A stretch of 64,000 bases of DNA. It comes from Pseudomonadota bacterium (GTDB lineage: Bacteria; Desulfobacterota; Desulfovibrionia; Desulfovibrionales; Desulfomicrobiaceae). The position numbers and the translations under genes were made by a program. Positions 47,309 to 58,392 of the stretch are shown here, piece by piece (position 1 is the first letter of the stretch; every line of letters begins with the position of its first letter). The stretch lies in contig JAHIQM010000015.1 in assembly GCA_018902545.1 (NCBI GenBank), positions 310,001 through 374,000 of the forward strand, in the 5' to 3' direction. Below the pieces are notes generated by a model that saw only the letters and a list, made by a program, of their open reading frames with translations, searched no databases and had not been told where the DNA came from.

Positions 47309-47430
47309 TGACACTGTACAAAAAGTCGTCATCCCCTTGAAGAAGGGGGGCATGCCTTTTAAATGATTGAAAAGAATGGATTCCCGTTTTCATGGGAATG
47401 AAGCTCAGGTTCTTTCGCGATTTTTTCAGA
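47309..47430 (+). repeat. MITE-like dispersed repeat, copy 3
   Basis: gtgacactgtacaaaaagtcgtcatccccttgaagaagggg...ggattcccgttttcatgggaatgaagctcaggttctttcgcgattttttcag. Confidence 0.75.
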
Positions 47431-47453
47431 AAATTTTTTATAGGGAGAAAGAT

Positions 47454-48647
47454 ATGATTCTCAGTTCGCAGATCGAGGGCTATCTGGCCAAATCGTCGTG
47501 GATCCGCCGCATGTTCGAGACGGGCATTGAGCTCAAGAAGAAGTTCGGCGCGGAGAATGTCTATGATTTCAGTCTGGGCAACCCCGATCTGGCTCCGCCT
47601 GCGGCCGTGGCCGAGGGCCTGCGCGAGCTGGCCGAGGACGCGGGCAAGCCTTTCGCCTTCGGCTACATGCCCAACGCCGGCTACCCGCAGGTTCGCGAGC
47701 GCCTGGCCGAGGTGGTTTCCGTGGAGCAGGGCGTGGCTGTCGCCTCCGATGATCTGGTCGTGACCTGCGGCGCGGCGGGGGGCATCAACGCCCTGTTCCG
47801 GGCCGTGTTTGAACCCGGGGACGAGGTGCTTTGCCCGGCCCCGTATTTCGTGGAGTACGGATTCTACGCCGAGAACCATCGCGGGGTTTTGAAAACTGTT
47901 CCGTCGAGGCCCCTGACCTTTGAGCTGGATCTTAAAGCTCTGGCTGCGGCCATCACCGAGCGCACCCGCTGCGTGCTCATCAACTCGCCCAACAATCCCA
48001 CGGGTCGGATCTATTCATTAGAAGAACTCTCCGGGCTGGCCGATATCCTACGCCAGGCTTCGGCCCGTACCGGGCGGCCCATCCTGCTCATTTCCGACGA
48101 GCCGTACCGCTTCCTGGCCTACGACGGCACGGATGTTCCGGCGATTTTTCCGATCTACGAGCACAGCGTGGTGATCAGCTCCTTCTCCAAGAACCTGGCT
48201 CTGGCCGGGGAGCGGGTGGGGTACGTGGCCGTGAACCCGGCCATGCCGGAAGGCGAAAGGCTGGTGGCCGGACTGATCCTGGCCAACCGCATCCTCGGTT
48301 TCGTCAACGCCCCGGCCGTGGGCCAGAAGCTTTTGGCCAAGGCGCTTGGGCATGAGGTGGACTCCTCTATTTACGCTTCGCGGCGCGACGCCATGGCCGA
48401 GGTGCTGCGCGAGGCCGGGATTGAATTCTCCATGCCCCAGGGCGCATTTTATTTCTTCCCGCGCATCCCCAAAGGCGGGGACGACGCGGCCTTTGTGAAC
48501 GAGCTGATGCAGGAGCAGATCCTGGCGGTGCCGGGGTCCGGTTTCGGGTATCCGGGCTACTTCCGTCTGGCCTTCTGCGTTGACGAGGGCACCATCCGCA
48601 GGGCGGCTCCGGGATTCAAGCGGGCCGTGACCAAGGCCCTGACTTGA
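47454..48647 (+). CDS. Pyridoxal-phosphate-dependent class I/II aminotransferase
   Basis: YDFSLGNPDLAPPAAVAEGLREL; VLINSPNNPTGRIYSLEEL; VVISSFSKNLALAGERVGYVAV. Confidence 0.93.
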   Translation: MILSSQIEGYLAKSSWIRRMFETGIELKKKFGAENVYDFSLGNPDLAPPAAVAEGLRELAEDAGKPFAFGYMPNAGYPQVRERLAEVVSVEQGVAVASDDLVVTCGAAGGINALFRAVFEPGDEVLCPAPYFVEYGFYAENHRGVLKTVPSRPLTFELDLKALAAAITERTRCVLINSPNNPTGRIYSLEELSGLADILRQASARTGRPILLISDEPYRFLAYDGTDVPAIFPIYEHSVVISSFSKNLALAGERVGYVAVNPAMPEGERLVAGLILANRILGFVNAPAVGQKLLAKALGHEVDSSIYASRRDAMAEVLREAGIEFSMPQGAFYFFPRIPKGGDDAAFVNELMQEQILAVPGSGFGYPGYFRLAFCVDEGTIRRAAPGFKRAVTKALT

Positions 48648-48746
48648 GCGCGGGTTGCGCGGGAGCCGCTCCCGCGCACCACTTGACGGGTGGTTCGAAC
48701 TTGTCTATGCATCCCTTCTTCTTTTCCCTAGCATAGGTGCCCCTGC

Positions 48747-50222
<1,476 letters not shown>

Positions 50223-50296
50223 TCGGACCTCCCTTGTTTCGGTTACGACCGGGCATTGAGGTGCGCTCATTACACTTACGTTCAGGGAGAACAACA

Positions 50297-50542
50297 ATGG
50301 CTTTGAAATTACGACTCACCCGCATGGGCTCCAAGAAGAAACCGTTTTACCGCATCGTGGCCGTGGATTCCGCTTCCCGCCGTGACGGTCGGGCCCTTGA
50401 TTATGTTGGTTATTACAACCCCATGACCGAACCTGCCGAAGTCAAATTCGATCAGGACAAGGTCAGGAGCTGGATCGAACTTGGTGCGCAGCCCACAGAT
50501 ACGGTTCGCTCCTTGCTAAAGAAGTCTGGATTCAGTAAATAG
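50297..50542 (+). CDS. rpsP: 30S ribosomal protein S16
   Basis: [42 protein letters not shown]. Confidence 0.97.
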   Translation: MALKLRLTRMGSKKKPFYRIVAVDSASRRDGRALDYVGYYNPMTEPAEVKFDQDKVRSWIELGAQPTDTVRSLLKKSGFSK

Positions 50543-50603
50543 TACCTCCAAGGCTCGTCGCCCGGCTCGTCGTGCGATCCACAGATCTTCAGCGGAGGTG
50601 CCC

Positions 50604-50837
50604 ATGCTCAAGGATTTGATCGAATTCATTGCCAAGTCTCTGGTGGACAATCCTGACAGTGTATCGGTGACTGAAATCGAGGGAGAGCAGACCTCTGTCA
50701 TTGAGCTCAAGGTAGCCAAGGAAGATCTGGGCAAGGTCATCGGAAAGCAGGGCCGCACGGCCAGGGCCATGCGCACCATCTTGGGCGCGGCTTCAACCAA
50801 AATCAGGAAGCGTTCGGTCCTGGAAATTCTGGAGTAG
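50604..50837 (+). CDS. khpA: KH-domain RNA-binding protein KhpA
   Basis: [23 protein letters not shown]...[17 protein letters not shown]. Confidence 0.9.
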   Translation: MLKDLIEFIAKSLVDNPDSVSVTEIEGEQTSVIELKVAKEDLGKVIGKQGRTARAMRTILGAASTKIRKRSVLEILE

Positions 50838-50838
50838 C

Positions 50839-51387
50839 GTGTCCGAAGAAAACTTGGACCCGGTCAGGCTCGTGGAACTGGGTCGGGTTCAGAAACCACA
50901 TGGCCTCAGGGGGGAGCTCTGCATCGAACCATATGCAGACTCCCCTTTCATCTTTGAGGGTTTGACCCGCGTATATCTGCGCCTTCCGGGCAAAAAGCCG
51001 AAGCCGTGCGTGCTTGAAGGGTGGCGTGCGCACCAGGGGCGCGCCCTGATCACCGTGGACCGCTCCCAGGGCCGGGACCAGGCCGAGGCTTGGCGCGGTG
51101 CCGACGTGCTGGCCCGGGAACGCGACCTGCCGCCGCTGGACGAGGACGAGTTCCGCCCCGACGACCTGCTCGGTCTGCCGGTCATGCATGTCAACGGTTC
51201 CCGTATCGGCGTGCTGGAAGACATCCGCGACGTGGCCGGTCAGGTGTTGTGGTTCATCCGCGACGAGGCCGGCAACGAGATCCTGCTCCCGGCCGTGGAC
51301 GAGTTCATCCGGGACATCGATCTTGAGGCTGGAGTCATCCTGGTCGATCCCCCGGACGGTCTGCTCGAATTGTATCAACAGTCATGA
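50839..51387 (+). CDS. rimM: Ribosome maturation factor RimM
   Basis: VELGRVQKPHGLRGELCIEPYADSPFIFEGL; position between khpA and trmD. Confidence 0.93.
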   Translation: MSEENLDPVRLVELGRVQKPHGLRGELCIEPYADSPFIFEGLTRVYLRLPGKKPKPCVLEGWRAHQGRALITVDRSQGRDQAEAWRGADVLARERDLPPLDEDEFRPDDLLGLPVMHVNGSRIGVLEDIRDVAGQVLWFIRDEAGNEILLPAVDEFIRDIDLEAGVILVDPPDGLLELYQQS

Positions 51388-51429
51388 GCGTGATTGGCTG
51401 GAAGTAATAGCGCGCAGGATTGTCGAGAC

Positions 51430-51577
51430 ACGATGTCGTCATCCCCTTGAAGAAGGGGATCCATCCCATAATTTAAATAACTGATCGGAATAAGATGCAT
51501 TCCCGTCTACCCATGCTGGGCACACGTTCGCGGGAATGACCTTTAGCGGAATCGCGCGACTTTTTTGCAGTGACACC
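51430..51577 (+). repeat. MITE-like dispersed repeat, copy 4 (long form)
   Basis: acgatgtcgtcatccccttgaagaaggggatcc...cattcccgtctacccatgctgggcacacgttcgcgggaatgacc...gcgacttttttgcagtgacac. Confidence 0.8.
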
Positions 51578-51613
51578 CGTAATGCTCCGGCCGGACTTAA
51601 AGTGGAAGCAGGA

Positions 51614-52888
51614 ATGCGATTTTCCGTCATCACCATTTTTCCCGAATTTTTCGACTCCCCCCTGTCCTGCGGGCTCCTGTCCAAGGCCCGGGAAAAGGGG
51701 CTGGTCGAATTTTCGTTCATCAACCCGCGCGATCACTCCACGGACAAGCATCATAACGTGGACGACCGGCCCTACGGGGGCGGCCCCGGCATGGTCATGG
51801 CCGTGGACCCCATCCGCCGCGCCCTGGCCACGCTGTCTCCAAAGGCCCGGGTGCTCATGCTCAGTCCCAAGGGCCGCCCGCTGACCCAGGCCCTGGCCCG
51901 GGAGTTGGCCGGAGAAGAGGAGCTCGCTCTTCTTTGCGGGCGTTACGAGGGCATTGACGCCAGGCTTGAAGAGCTTTGCCCCATCGAGCCCGTTTCCGTG
52001 GGCGATTTTGTTTTGAACGGCGGCGAGACCGGGGCCTTGTGCCTCATCGAGGCCGTGAGCCGGCTGGTCCCGGATTTCATGGGCAAGGACGAGAGCGCGG
52101 ACGAGGAAAGTTTTAGTTCCGGCCTGCTTGAATACCCCCACTACACCAGACCCGAAGAGTACGACGGGCTGAAGGTGCCGGAAGTCCTCTCCTCGGGCCA
52201 TCACGGCCGCATCACGGCCTGGCGGCGGGACAAGAGCCTTCAGACCACCCTGGCCCTGCGCCCGGACATCCTGGCCACGGCAGTCTTAAGTGATGCGGAT
52301 ATCAAGTATTTGAAGGAGACGGAGCGCACCAGGCCGGGGCGCAACCTCTTCGTGGCCCTGGTCCATTACCCGGTTGAAAATAAATCGGGCCAGACCATCA
52401 CAACGTCTTTGACAAACCTTGACCTCCACGATATTGCACGCGTTTCGTGTACCTATGGGCTCGGCGGATATTTTGTCTGCACCCCGGTGACGGATCAGCA
52501 GGACCTTGCGCGAACCCTTGTCGGCCACTGGCGCGAGGGCTACGGCCTGAAAGCCAATCCGGATCGAGGCACGGCCCTGGCCCGGGTCCGGGTGGTCGGC
52601 CTGCTGGACGACGCGGTCGCGGAAATTACGCAGAGCACGGGCGTGCGTCCCAAGGTCGTGGCCACCAGCGCCAAGGCGGGAAACATGACCTGCGCCCAGG
52701 TGACCCAGATGCTCGCCAAGGAGCCGGTCCTTCTGGTGCTGGGCACCGGATACGGCTTGCACCGCGACGTCCTGGCAGGGTCCGACGGCATGTTGCGGGC
52801 CATACGTTTTATGGATAGGTACAACCACCTTTCCGTCCGCTCTGCGGCGTCCATCATGGTGGACCGCCTGCTGGGCGATATCGGATAA
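51614..52888 (+). CDS. trmD: tRNA (guanine-N1)-methyltransferase TrmD fused to a second RNA-methyltransferase-like domain
   Basis: MRFSVITIFPEFFDSPLSCGLLSKAREKGLVEFSFINPRDHSTDKHHNVDDRPYGGGPGMVM; LCGRYEGIDARLEE; after about residue 235: LFVALVHYPVENKSGQTITTSLTNLDLHDIARVSCTYGLGGYFVCTPVTDQQ... Confidence 0.93.
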   Translation: MRFSVITIFPEFFDSPLSCGLLSKAREKGLVEFSFINPRDHSTDKHHNVDDRPYGGGPGMVMAVDPIRRALATLSPKARVLMLSPKGRPLTQALARELAGEEELALLCGRYEGIDARLEELCPIEPVSVGDFVLNGGETGALCLIEAVSRLVPDFMGKDESADEESFSSGLLEYPHYTRPEEYDGLKVPEVLSSGHHGRITAWRRDKSLQTTLALRPDILATAVLSDADIKYLKETERTRPGRNLFVALVHYPVENKSGQTITTSLTNLDLHDIARVSCTYGLGGYFVCTPVTDQQDLARTLVGHWREGYGLKANPDRGTALARVRVVGLLDDAVAEITQSTGVRPKVVATSAKAGNMTCAQVTQMLAKEPVLLVLGTGYGLHRDVLAGSDGMLRAIRFMDRYNHLSVRSAASIMVDRLLGDIG

Positions 52889-52936
52889 GACGCACACGTT
52901 GCGGCTCAAAGGCCGCTTCAGATAAAGGAGAAAATC

Positions 52937-53284
52937 ATGAACATCATCCAGAAGATTGAAAATGAGCACCTGCGTGCCGACCATCCCCGCTTTCGCGCCG
53001 GCGACACGGTCAAGGTGCATACCCGCATCATCGAAGGCGAAAAGGAACGCATTCAGGTTTTTCAGGGCGTTGTCCTGCGCCTGAAGAAGGGCACCACCGA
53101 TAGCACCTTCATCGTGCGCAAGGTTTCCGACGGCGTCGGCGTGGAGCGCATCTTCCCCCTGCACGCTCCGACCATCGACCGCATCGAAATCGTGTCCGAA
53201 GGCGTGGTTCGTCAGAGCCGCATCTACTACCTGCGCAGTCTCAGGGGCAAAGCAGCCCGTATCAAGACCAAGAAAGCCTGGTAG
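52937..53284 (+). CDS. rplS: 50S ribosomal protein L19
   Basis: [55 protein letters not shown]. Confidence 0.97.
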   Translation: MNIIQKIENEHLRADHPRFRAGDTVKVHTRIIEGEKERIQVFQGVVLRLKKGTTDSTFIVRKVSDGVGVERIFPLHAPTIDRIEIVSEGVVRQSRIYYLRSLRGKAARIKTKKAW

Positions 53285-53290
53285 GTCAAA

Positions 53291-53914
53291 TTGTTCAGCC
53301 CCAAAGGCTGCACAGGGTTTTCGGAAGGGATCAGGGCCGGCATCGATGAGGCCGGCCGCGGATGCCTTGCCGGTCCGGTGGTGGCGGGGGCGGTCATACT
53401 GCCTCCCGACTTCGACCTGCCCGGACTTACCGATTCCAAAAAGCTTTCCTCGCGACGGCGCGCGGTGCTTGCACAAGCCATCAAGGCCCAGGCAGTGTCC
53501 TGGGCCTTAGGTTTTTCCTGGCCCGGCGAAATCGACCGCATCAACATCCTGCAGGCCACCCTGGCCGCCATGGCCCGTGCTCTGGACGCCCTGTCGGTCA
53601 GCCCGGAACTGGTGCTGGTGGACGGCAACCAGCGTTTTCCGTCGCACCTGCCCCAGCAGACCGTGGTCGGTGGCGACGCTCTCCACCCCTGCATCTCCGC
53701 CGCATCCATCCTGGCCAAGACCTTCCGGGACGATCTCTTGCTCTGCATGGACCAGTGCTATCCCGGCTACGCCCTGGCCGAGCACAAGGGCTACGGCACC
53801 AAGGTTCACCTTGACGCCCTGCGCAGGCTGGGGCCAAGCCCCGCGCACCGGATCAGTTTTCGCGGCGTGGGGCCCAGACCCCGGGAGGCCCAGCTATGGC
53901 TGCCCGGCATCTGA
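53291..53914 (+). CDS. rnhB: Ribonuclease HII
   Basis: [60 protein letters not shown]. Confidence 0.95.
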   Translation: MFSPKGCTGFSEGIRAGIDEAGRGCLAGPVVAGAVILPPDFDLPGLTDSKKLSSRRRAVLAQAIKAQAVSWALGFSWPGEIDRINILQATLAAMARALDALSVSPELVLVDGNQRFPSHLPQQTVVGGDALHPCISAASILAKTFRDDLLLCMDQCYPGYALAEHKGYGTKVHLDALRRLGPSPAHRISFRGVGPRPREAQLWLPGI

Positions 53915-54300
53915 GCACTGGCAAGGCCGGGGAAGAGCTTGCCGCGGCGTTTTTGATCGAGAAGGGGCTTAAGGTTGTGGCGCGCAATTTCCGCTGTACC
54001 AGCGGCGAAATCGATCTTGTGTGCGAAGACGGCAAGACGATCGTCTTTGTCGAGGTCAAGACCCGCTCCTCGGATGTGCGCGGCGAGCCCGGAGAGGCTA
54101 TCAAAGCGGCCAAGAAGCGGCGGCTGGTCAAGGCGGCGGCCCTGTATCTGAGCCGCACCCGCGCATGGAGCAGGCCATGCCGGTTTGATCTGGTCGGCAT
54201 TCTTTTTCTGCTCGGGGAAACGGTCGTCGAACACTGGGAGGATATCATCGATGTACGGGACGGTCTGGATCGTGGCCACGCCCCTTGGCAACCTTGGTGA
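53896..54300 (+). CDS. yraN: UPF0102/YraN family nuclease-fold protein
   Basis: [50 protein letters not shown]. Confidence 0.93.
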   Translation: MAARHLSTGKAGEELAAAFLIEKGLKVVARNFRCTSGEIDLVCEDGKTIVFVEVKTRSSDVRGEPGEAIKAAKKRRLVKAAALYLSRTRAWSRPCRFDLVGILFLLGETVVEHWEDIIDVRDGLDRGHAPWQPW

Positions 54301-55081
54301 TTTTTCTCCCCGGGCGCGGCAGACCCTGGAATCTGCCGATGTCATCCTGGCTGAGGATACCCGGCGGGCGGGTTTGCTGCTGCGCATGGCGGGGATCGCT
54401 GGCAAACGCTGCGTAAGCCTGCACGAGCACAACGAGGTCGCCCGCATCACCGAGGTGCTTGCGATGCTCGCTCAGGGCCTGCAGATCGCGGTGGTGTCCG
54501 ACGCCGGGACCCCGCTCATCGCCGACCCCGGCTATCGGCTGGTGGCGGCCTGTCGCCGCGAGGGCGTTTCGGTCGTGCCCGTGCCCGGACCCTGCGCGCC
54601 CATCACGGCGCTCATGGCCAGCGGGCTGCCTCCGTACCCGTTCGTTTTTCTCGGATTTCTGCCGCGCAAGGGCGGGGAAGCGCGTGCCCTGCTGGGGCCT
54701 TATGCGCAACTGAGCGCCACGCTGGTGTTTTTTGAGCGCAAGAACAGGGTGCTGCCAACCCTTGAGCTGGCCTTTGAAGTGCTTGGAGAGAGGGAATTTT
54801 GTTTGGCCCGGGAATTGACCAAGAAACATGAGCAGTTTATCAATGGCAGGCTTGGTCAACTCCAGGATTTTACCGAAGAGCTTCTGGGCGAGGTGACAGT
54901 GGTCATCGGTCCGCCCGAAGGGGTTGCCGTGACCCCCAGGAGCGAAGTTCTGGACCTGGTCCGGGGCTTGATTCAAACGGGGGTGCGCCCCAGGGACGCC
55001 GCACGGGCGGTGCGGGATCGGACCAGCGGGTGGTCGGTCAAAGAGATATACGAGCTGATCGTGGAACTGAACGCGGAGTAA
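54251..55081 (+). CDS. rsmI: 16S rRNA 2'-O-ribose C1402 methyltransferase
   Basis: [91 protein letters not shown]. Confidence 0.95.
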   Translation: MYGTVWIVATPLGNLGDFSPRARQTLESADVILAEDTRRAGLLLRMAGIAGKRCVSLHEHNEVARITEVLAMLAQGLQIAVVSDAGTPLIADPGYRLVAACRREGVSVVPVPGPCAPITALMASGLPPYPFVFLGFLPRKGGEARALLGPYAQLSATLVFFERKNRVLPTLELAFEVLGEREFCLARELTKKHEQFINGRLGQLQDFTEELLGEVTVVIGPPEGVAVTPRSEVLDLVRGLIQTGVRPRDAARAVRDRTSGWSVKEIYELIVELNAE

Positions 55082-55083
55082 AG

Positions 55084-55830
55084 GTGGATACGCGGGTCCT
55101 GCTGCAGATTTTTCTGCGCACATACATGGTTGGCGCTACATTCAACACCAAGGGGATGCAGAATGTCGGGCTGGCTTATGTCATGGATCCGGGGCTGCGG
55201 GTGATTTACGGCGCGGACTCCCACGCTCTGAAGCAGGCGCGGGGCCGCTATCTGAAGCACTACAACACCCACCCGTTCTGGACCCCCCTGCTGGCGGGTA
55301 TTTTTCTGTCCATGGAGAAGAAGATCGCGCTTGGCATGGTTCCGGCGGACATCCTGCCCAAGCTGCGCGCGACCACGGTCTATACCCTTTCGGCCCTGGG
55401 CGATTCTTTTTTCGGCGGGAGTTTTCTGGTCCTGTGGTCTTTGGTCGGGGTCAACCTGGCGGCCGCGGGGTGCATCGGCACGCTTGTGCTCTGGATCTGC
55501 CTGTGCCTGATGGGACTGCAGATTTTCAAGATGTACACCTTTGCACGGGGCTATGCCCAGGGGCTGTCTTTTCTTCAGCGCCTGAAGTCCTGGAATCTCA
55601 TTGACTGGGGCGGGCGCCTCAAGCTGGCCAATAGCGTACTGGTGGCCCTCTTCCTGCTGCAGGTCGCGCCTGCGGGGGGGCTGTGGACCCTGGCCTTTGG
55701 AGCGTGCGCCGTGCTATTGGCACTGGCTGGTTTTCTGCGGACCAGGGACCGGTCGATCTTTCTGGCGGTTTTGGTTCTGGGCGGCCTGGCGGCGCCCTGG
55801 GAAAAGATTTTTGCTTTTGTATCCATGTAG
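55084..55830 (+). CDS. PTS mannose/fructose/sorbose-family IID component
   Basis: RTYMVGATFNTKGMQNVGLAYVMDPGLRVIY...HYNTHPFWTPLLAGIFLSMEKKI. Confidence 0.88.
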   Translation: MDTRVLLQIFLRTYMVGATFNTKGMQNVGLAYVMDPGLRVIYGADSHALKQARGRYLKHYNTHPFWTPLLAGIFLSMEKKIALGMVPADILPKLRATTVYTLSALGDSFFGGSFLVLWSLVGVNLAAAGCIGTLVLWICLCLMGLQIFKMYTFARGYAQGLSFLQRLKSWNLIDWGGRLKLANSVLVALFLLQVAPAGGLWTLAFGACAVLLALAGFLRTRDRSIFLAVLVLGGLAAPWEKIFAFVSM

Positions 55831-56118
55831 GTGACTAAAATGGATGAAGTGCAGGAAAAGATTATCCGGGTCGGGAACAGTCTTGGGCTCCATGCCCGGC
55901 CCGCTGGAAAGATTTCGCAGGAAGCCCAGCGCTATGTAGCCGCCATCACGGTGCATTCCTGTGATATGGAGGCCGACGCCAAGTCCATCCTCGATCTGCT
56001 CTCCCTGGCCGCCCCCCATGGGGCCGAGCTGATTCTGCGCGCCCACGGACCCGATGCGGGCGCCGCTATTTCGGGCCTTTCCAAACTTTTCGAGGACTTG
56101 TTCGGAGAGCAGCACTGA
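55831..56118 (+). CDS. ptsH: Phosphocarrier protein HPr
   Basis: GLHARPAGKISQEAQRYVAAITV; SILDLLSLAAPHGAELIL. Confidence 0.9.
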   Translation: MTKMDEVQEKIIRVGNSLGLHARPAGKISQEAQRYVAAITVHSCDMEADAKSILDLLSLAAPHGAELILRAHGPDAGAAISGLSKLFEDLFGEQH

Positions 56119-57884
56119 TGGCCTCACGCACGATTTTCGGGATTCCCGTCTCGGCAGGCATCGCCATCGGCCGGGCCTATTATCTCAACAAGAGCCATTT
56201 TTCCGGTACGGTCCGCCAGACCGTGGCCGACGCGGACGTGCCTTTTGAAGTCAAACGCCTGACCCAGGCCTTCGAAGACGCCCTGCACGACCTGGAACGC
56301 ATCCTGACTCTTGTCCCGGAAGATCTCAAAGAGCACTCGGCCATCATCGAGTCGCATCTGATGATGCTCAGGGACCACAAGTTCCGCAAGCGGGCCCTGG
56401 ATCACATCACCACCTCCAAGGTCAACGCCGAATGGTCCCTGGAACGGGCCGTGGGCGATGTTGAGGAGATATTCGCCTCCATCGCCGACGAGTACCTGCG
56501 CCAGCGCATGCAGGATGTGCGTCTGGTGGCCGAGCGGGTGCTGGGCAAGCTGGTGGGCGGCGGCAACGGCCATCAGGCCATCAAGTACCGCGCCATCCTT
56601 CTGGCGCACGATCTCTCCCCCGCCGACACCATCGAGCTCGACGTCAACAAGATCATGGCTTTCGCTACGGCCCAGGGCGGAAAGACCTCCCACGCGGGCA
56701 TCCTCGCCCGGTCCCTGCAGATTCCGGCCGTGGTCGGCGTGGAGGGCCTTGGCGATGATCTGGCCGAGGGCGGGATCATCATCCTCGACGGGTTCCACGG
56801 GCGCATCATCATCGACCCCGATGAGGACGAACTGGCCCGCTACACGGATCTGCAGATCCAGTTCGAGAGCTATCAGGCCACCATCATGCGCTCCTGCCAC
56901 CTGCCCGCCGAAACCATCGACGGCTACCGGGTGCAGGTTCTGGCCAACATCGAGCTTTTCGAGGAGGTTGTCGCGGTCAACGACAACGGGGGAGAGGGCA
57001 TCGGGCTGTTTCGTTCCGAATACAGCTACTTAAGCCGCGACAGGATGCCCAGCGAAGAAGAGCTGACCGAAATTTACATGGACATGGCCTCCCTGGTCGC
57101 TCCCAAGAAGCTTGTCATCCGCACCCTCGACGTGGGCGCGGACAAGCTCATGCGCATGCAGAGCTCGACCGAGGCCAATCCTGCTCTGGGGCTGCGGGCC
57201 ATCCGCTACTGCCTCAAACACCGCGAAGTGTTCCGCACCCAGCTGCGCGCCATTTTGAAGGCCAGCGTGCTTGGCAACGTGTCCATCATGTTCCCCATGA
57301 TCTCGGGCCTGCAGGAGCTGGTGGAGGTCAAGAAGTTCTACCGCGAGGTGCAGCAGGAGATGCACAGCCAGGGGATCTGCTTTCGCGAGGACATGCCCAT
57401 GGGCATTATGGTCGAGGTGCCCAGCGCCGTCATCACCGCCGATTTCCTGGCTCGGGAGGTGGACTTTTTCAGCATCGGCACCAATGACCTGATCCAGTAT
57501 TCGCTCGGCATCGACCGCACCAACAAGGACGTGTCTTACCTGTATCAACCGCTGCATCCGGCCATCGTGCGCTCCATCAAATGGGTGGTGGACTCGGCCC
57601 ACCGGGCGGGCATCGAGGTCTGCCTGTGCGGCGAGCTGGCCGCCGACCCGTTTTGCATCCCTGTGCTCATGGGCATGCAGGTCGACTCCATCAGCCTCGG
57701 GCCTCAGGCCATCCCCGGCATCAAGCGCATCGTGCGACAGGCCTCCATGGAGGAGTGCAGCGCGCTTTTAAAGCAGGTCATGGCCAGCCATTCGGTGGCC
57801 CGCAACAACAAACTCGTCCGGGAAATGATCTTCCGTCGCTTTCCCGAAGAGCTTATGTTCTACTCCTCCCTGGTGGACGACTAG
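56118..57884 (+). CDS. ptsI: PTS enzyme I
   Basis: GGKTSHAGILARSLQIPAVVG (active His); GIGLFRSEYSYL; FSIGTNDLIQYSLGIDRTN; EVCLCGELAADP. Confidence 0.96.
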   Translation: MASRTIFGIPVSAGIAIGRAYYLNKSHFSGTVRQTVADADVPFEVKRLTQAFEDALHDLERILTLVPEDLKEHSAIIESHLMMLRDHKFRKRALDHITTSKVNAEWSLERAVGDVEEIFASIADEYLRQRMQDVRLVAERVLGKLVGGGNGHQAIKYRAILLAHDLSPADTIELDVNKIMAFATAQGGKTSHAGILARSLQIPAVVGVEGLGDDLAEGGIIILDGFHGRIIIDPDEDELARYTDLQIQFESYQATIMRSCHLPAETIDGYRVQVLANIELFEEVVAVNDNGGEGIGLFRSEYSYLSRDRMPSEEELTEIYMDMASLVAPKKLVIRTLDVGADKLMRMQSSTEANPALGLRAIRYCLKHREVFRTQLRAILKASVLGNVSIMFPMISGLQELVEVKKFYREVQQEMHSQGICFREDMPMGIMVEVPSAVITADFLAREVDFFSIGTNDLIQYSLGIDRTNKDVSYLYQPLHPAIVRSIKWVVDSAHRAGIEVCLCGELAADPFCIPVLMGMQVDSISLGPQAIPGIKRIVRQASMEECSALLKQVMASHSVARNNKLVREMIFRRFPEELMFYSSLVDD

Positions 57885-57907
57885 ATTACAACTTCAAGGA
57901 TTTTTTC

Positions 57908-58372
57908 ATGTGCGCCAAGCCCACAGGCATCAAGATCATCGCGGCCAACCGCAAGGCCCGTCATTTTTTCGAGCTCCTCGAATTCATCGAGGCTGGCATC
58001 ATGCTGACCGGTTCCGAGGTTAAATCCCTGCGCGAGGGCAAGGTCAACTTCATGGACGGGTATGTGCGCATCGGGGGCGGCGAGGCTTTTCTTTCGGGCG
58101 TGCACATCTCCACCTACGCCAACGCGGGCTATGCCCAGCATGTGCCGGACCGCGAGAGAAAGCTGCTCATGCACCGGCACGAGATCAATTCGCTCAAGTC
58201 CAAGATGGAGCAGAAGGGGCTGACTCTGGTGCCGACCAAACTCTATTTCAAGGACGGCAAGATCAAGATCGAGCTGGCCCTGGCCAAGGGCAAGAAGGTC
58301 TACGACCGGCGAGAGGACTTGAAGCAGAAGGCCGTGAACCGTGACACGGAGCGGGAGATGAACCGTTTCTGA
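57908..58372 (+). CDS. smpB: SsrA-binding protein SmpB
   Basis: IIAANRKARHFFELLEFIEAGIMLTGSEVKSLREGKVNFMDGYV; the 263-aa track ORF extends into ptsI. Confidence 0.95.
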   Translation: MCAKPTGIKIIAANRKARHFFELLEFIEAGIMLTGSEVKSLREGKVNFMDGYVRIGGGEAFLSGVHISTYANAGYAQHVPDRERKLLMHRHEINSLKSKMEQKGLTLVPTKLYFKDGKIKIELALAKGKKVYDRREDLKQKAVNRDTEREMNRF

Positions 58373-58392
58373 GGGCTTTGTCGCAAAAGCGG

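Noticed and set aside
51536-51613. N-terminal extension of the TrmD ORF
   Set aside because: Encoded by the inserted repeat; the conserved TrmD start MRFSVITIFPEFF is at 51614.
58373-58392. tmRNA (ssrA) expected near smpB
   Set aside because: The gap to the isochorismatase gene is only about 20 bp; no tRNA-like structure or tag ORF was seen.
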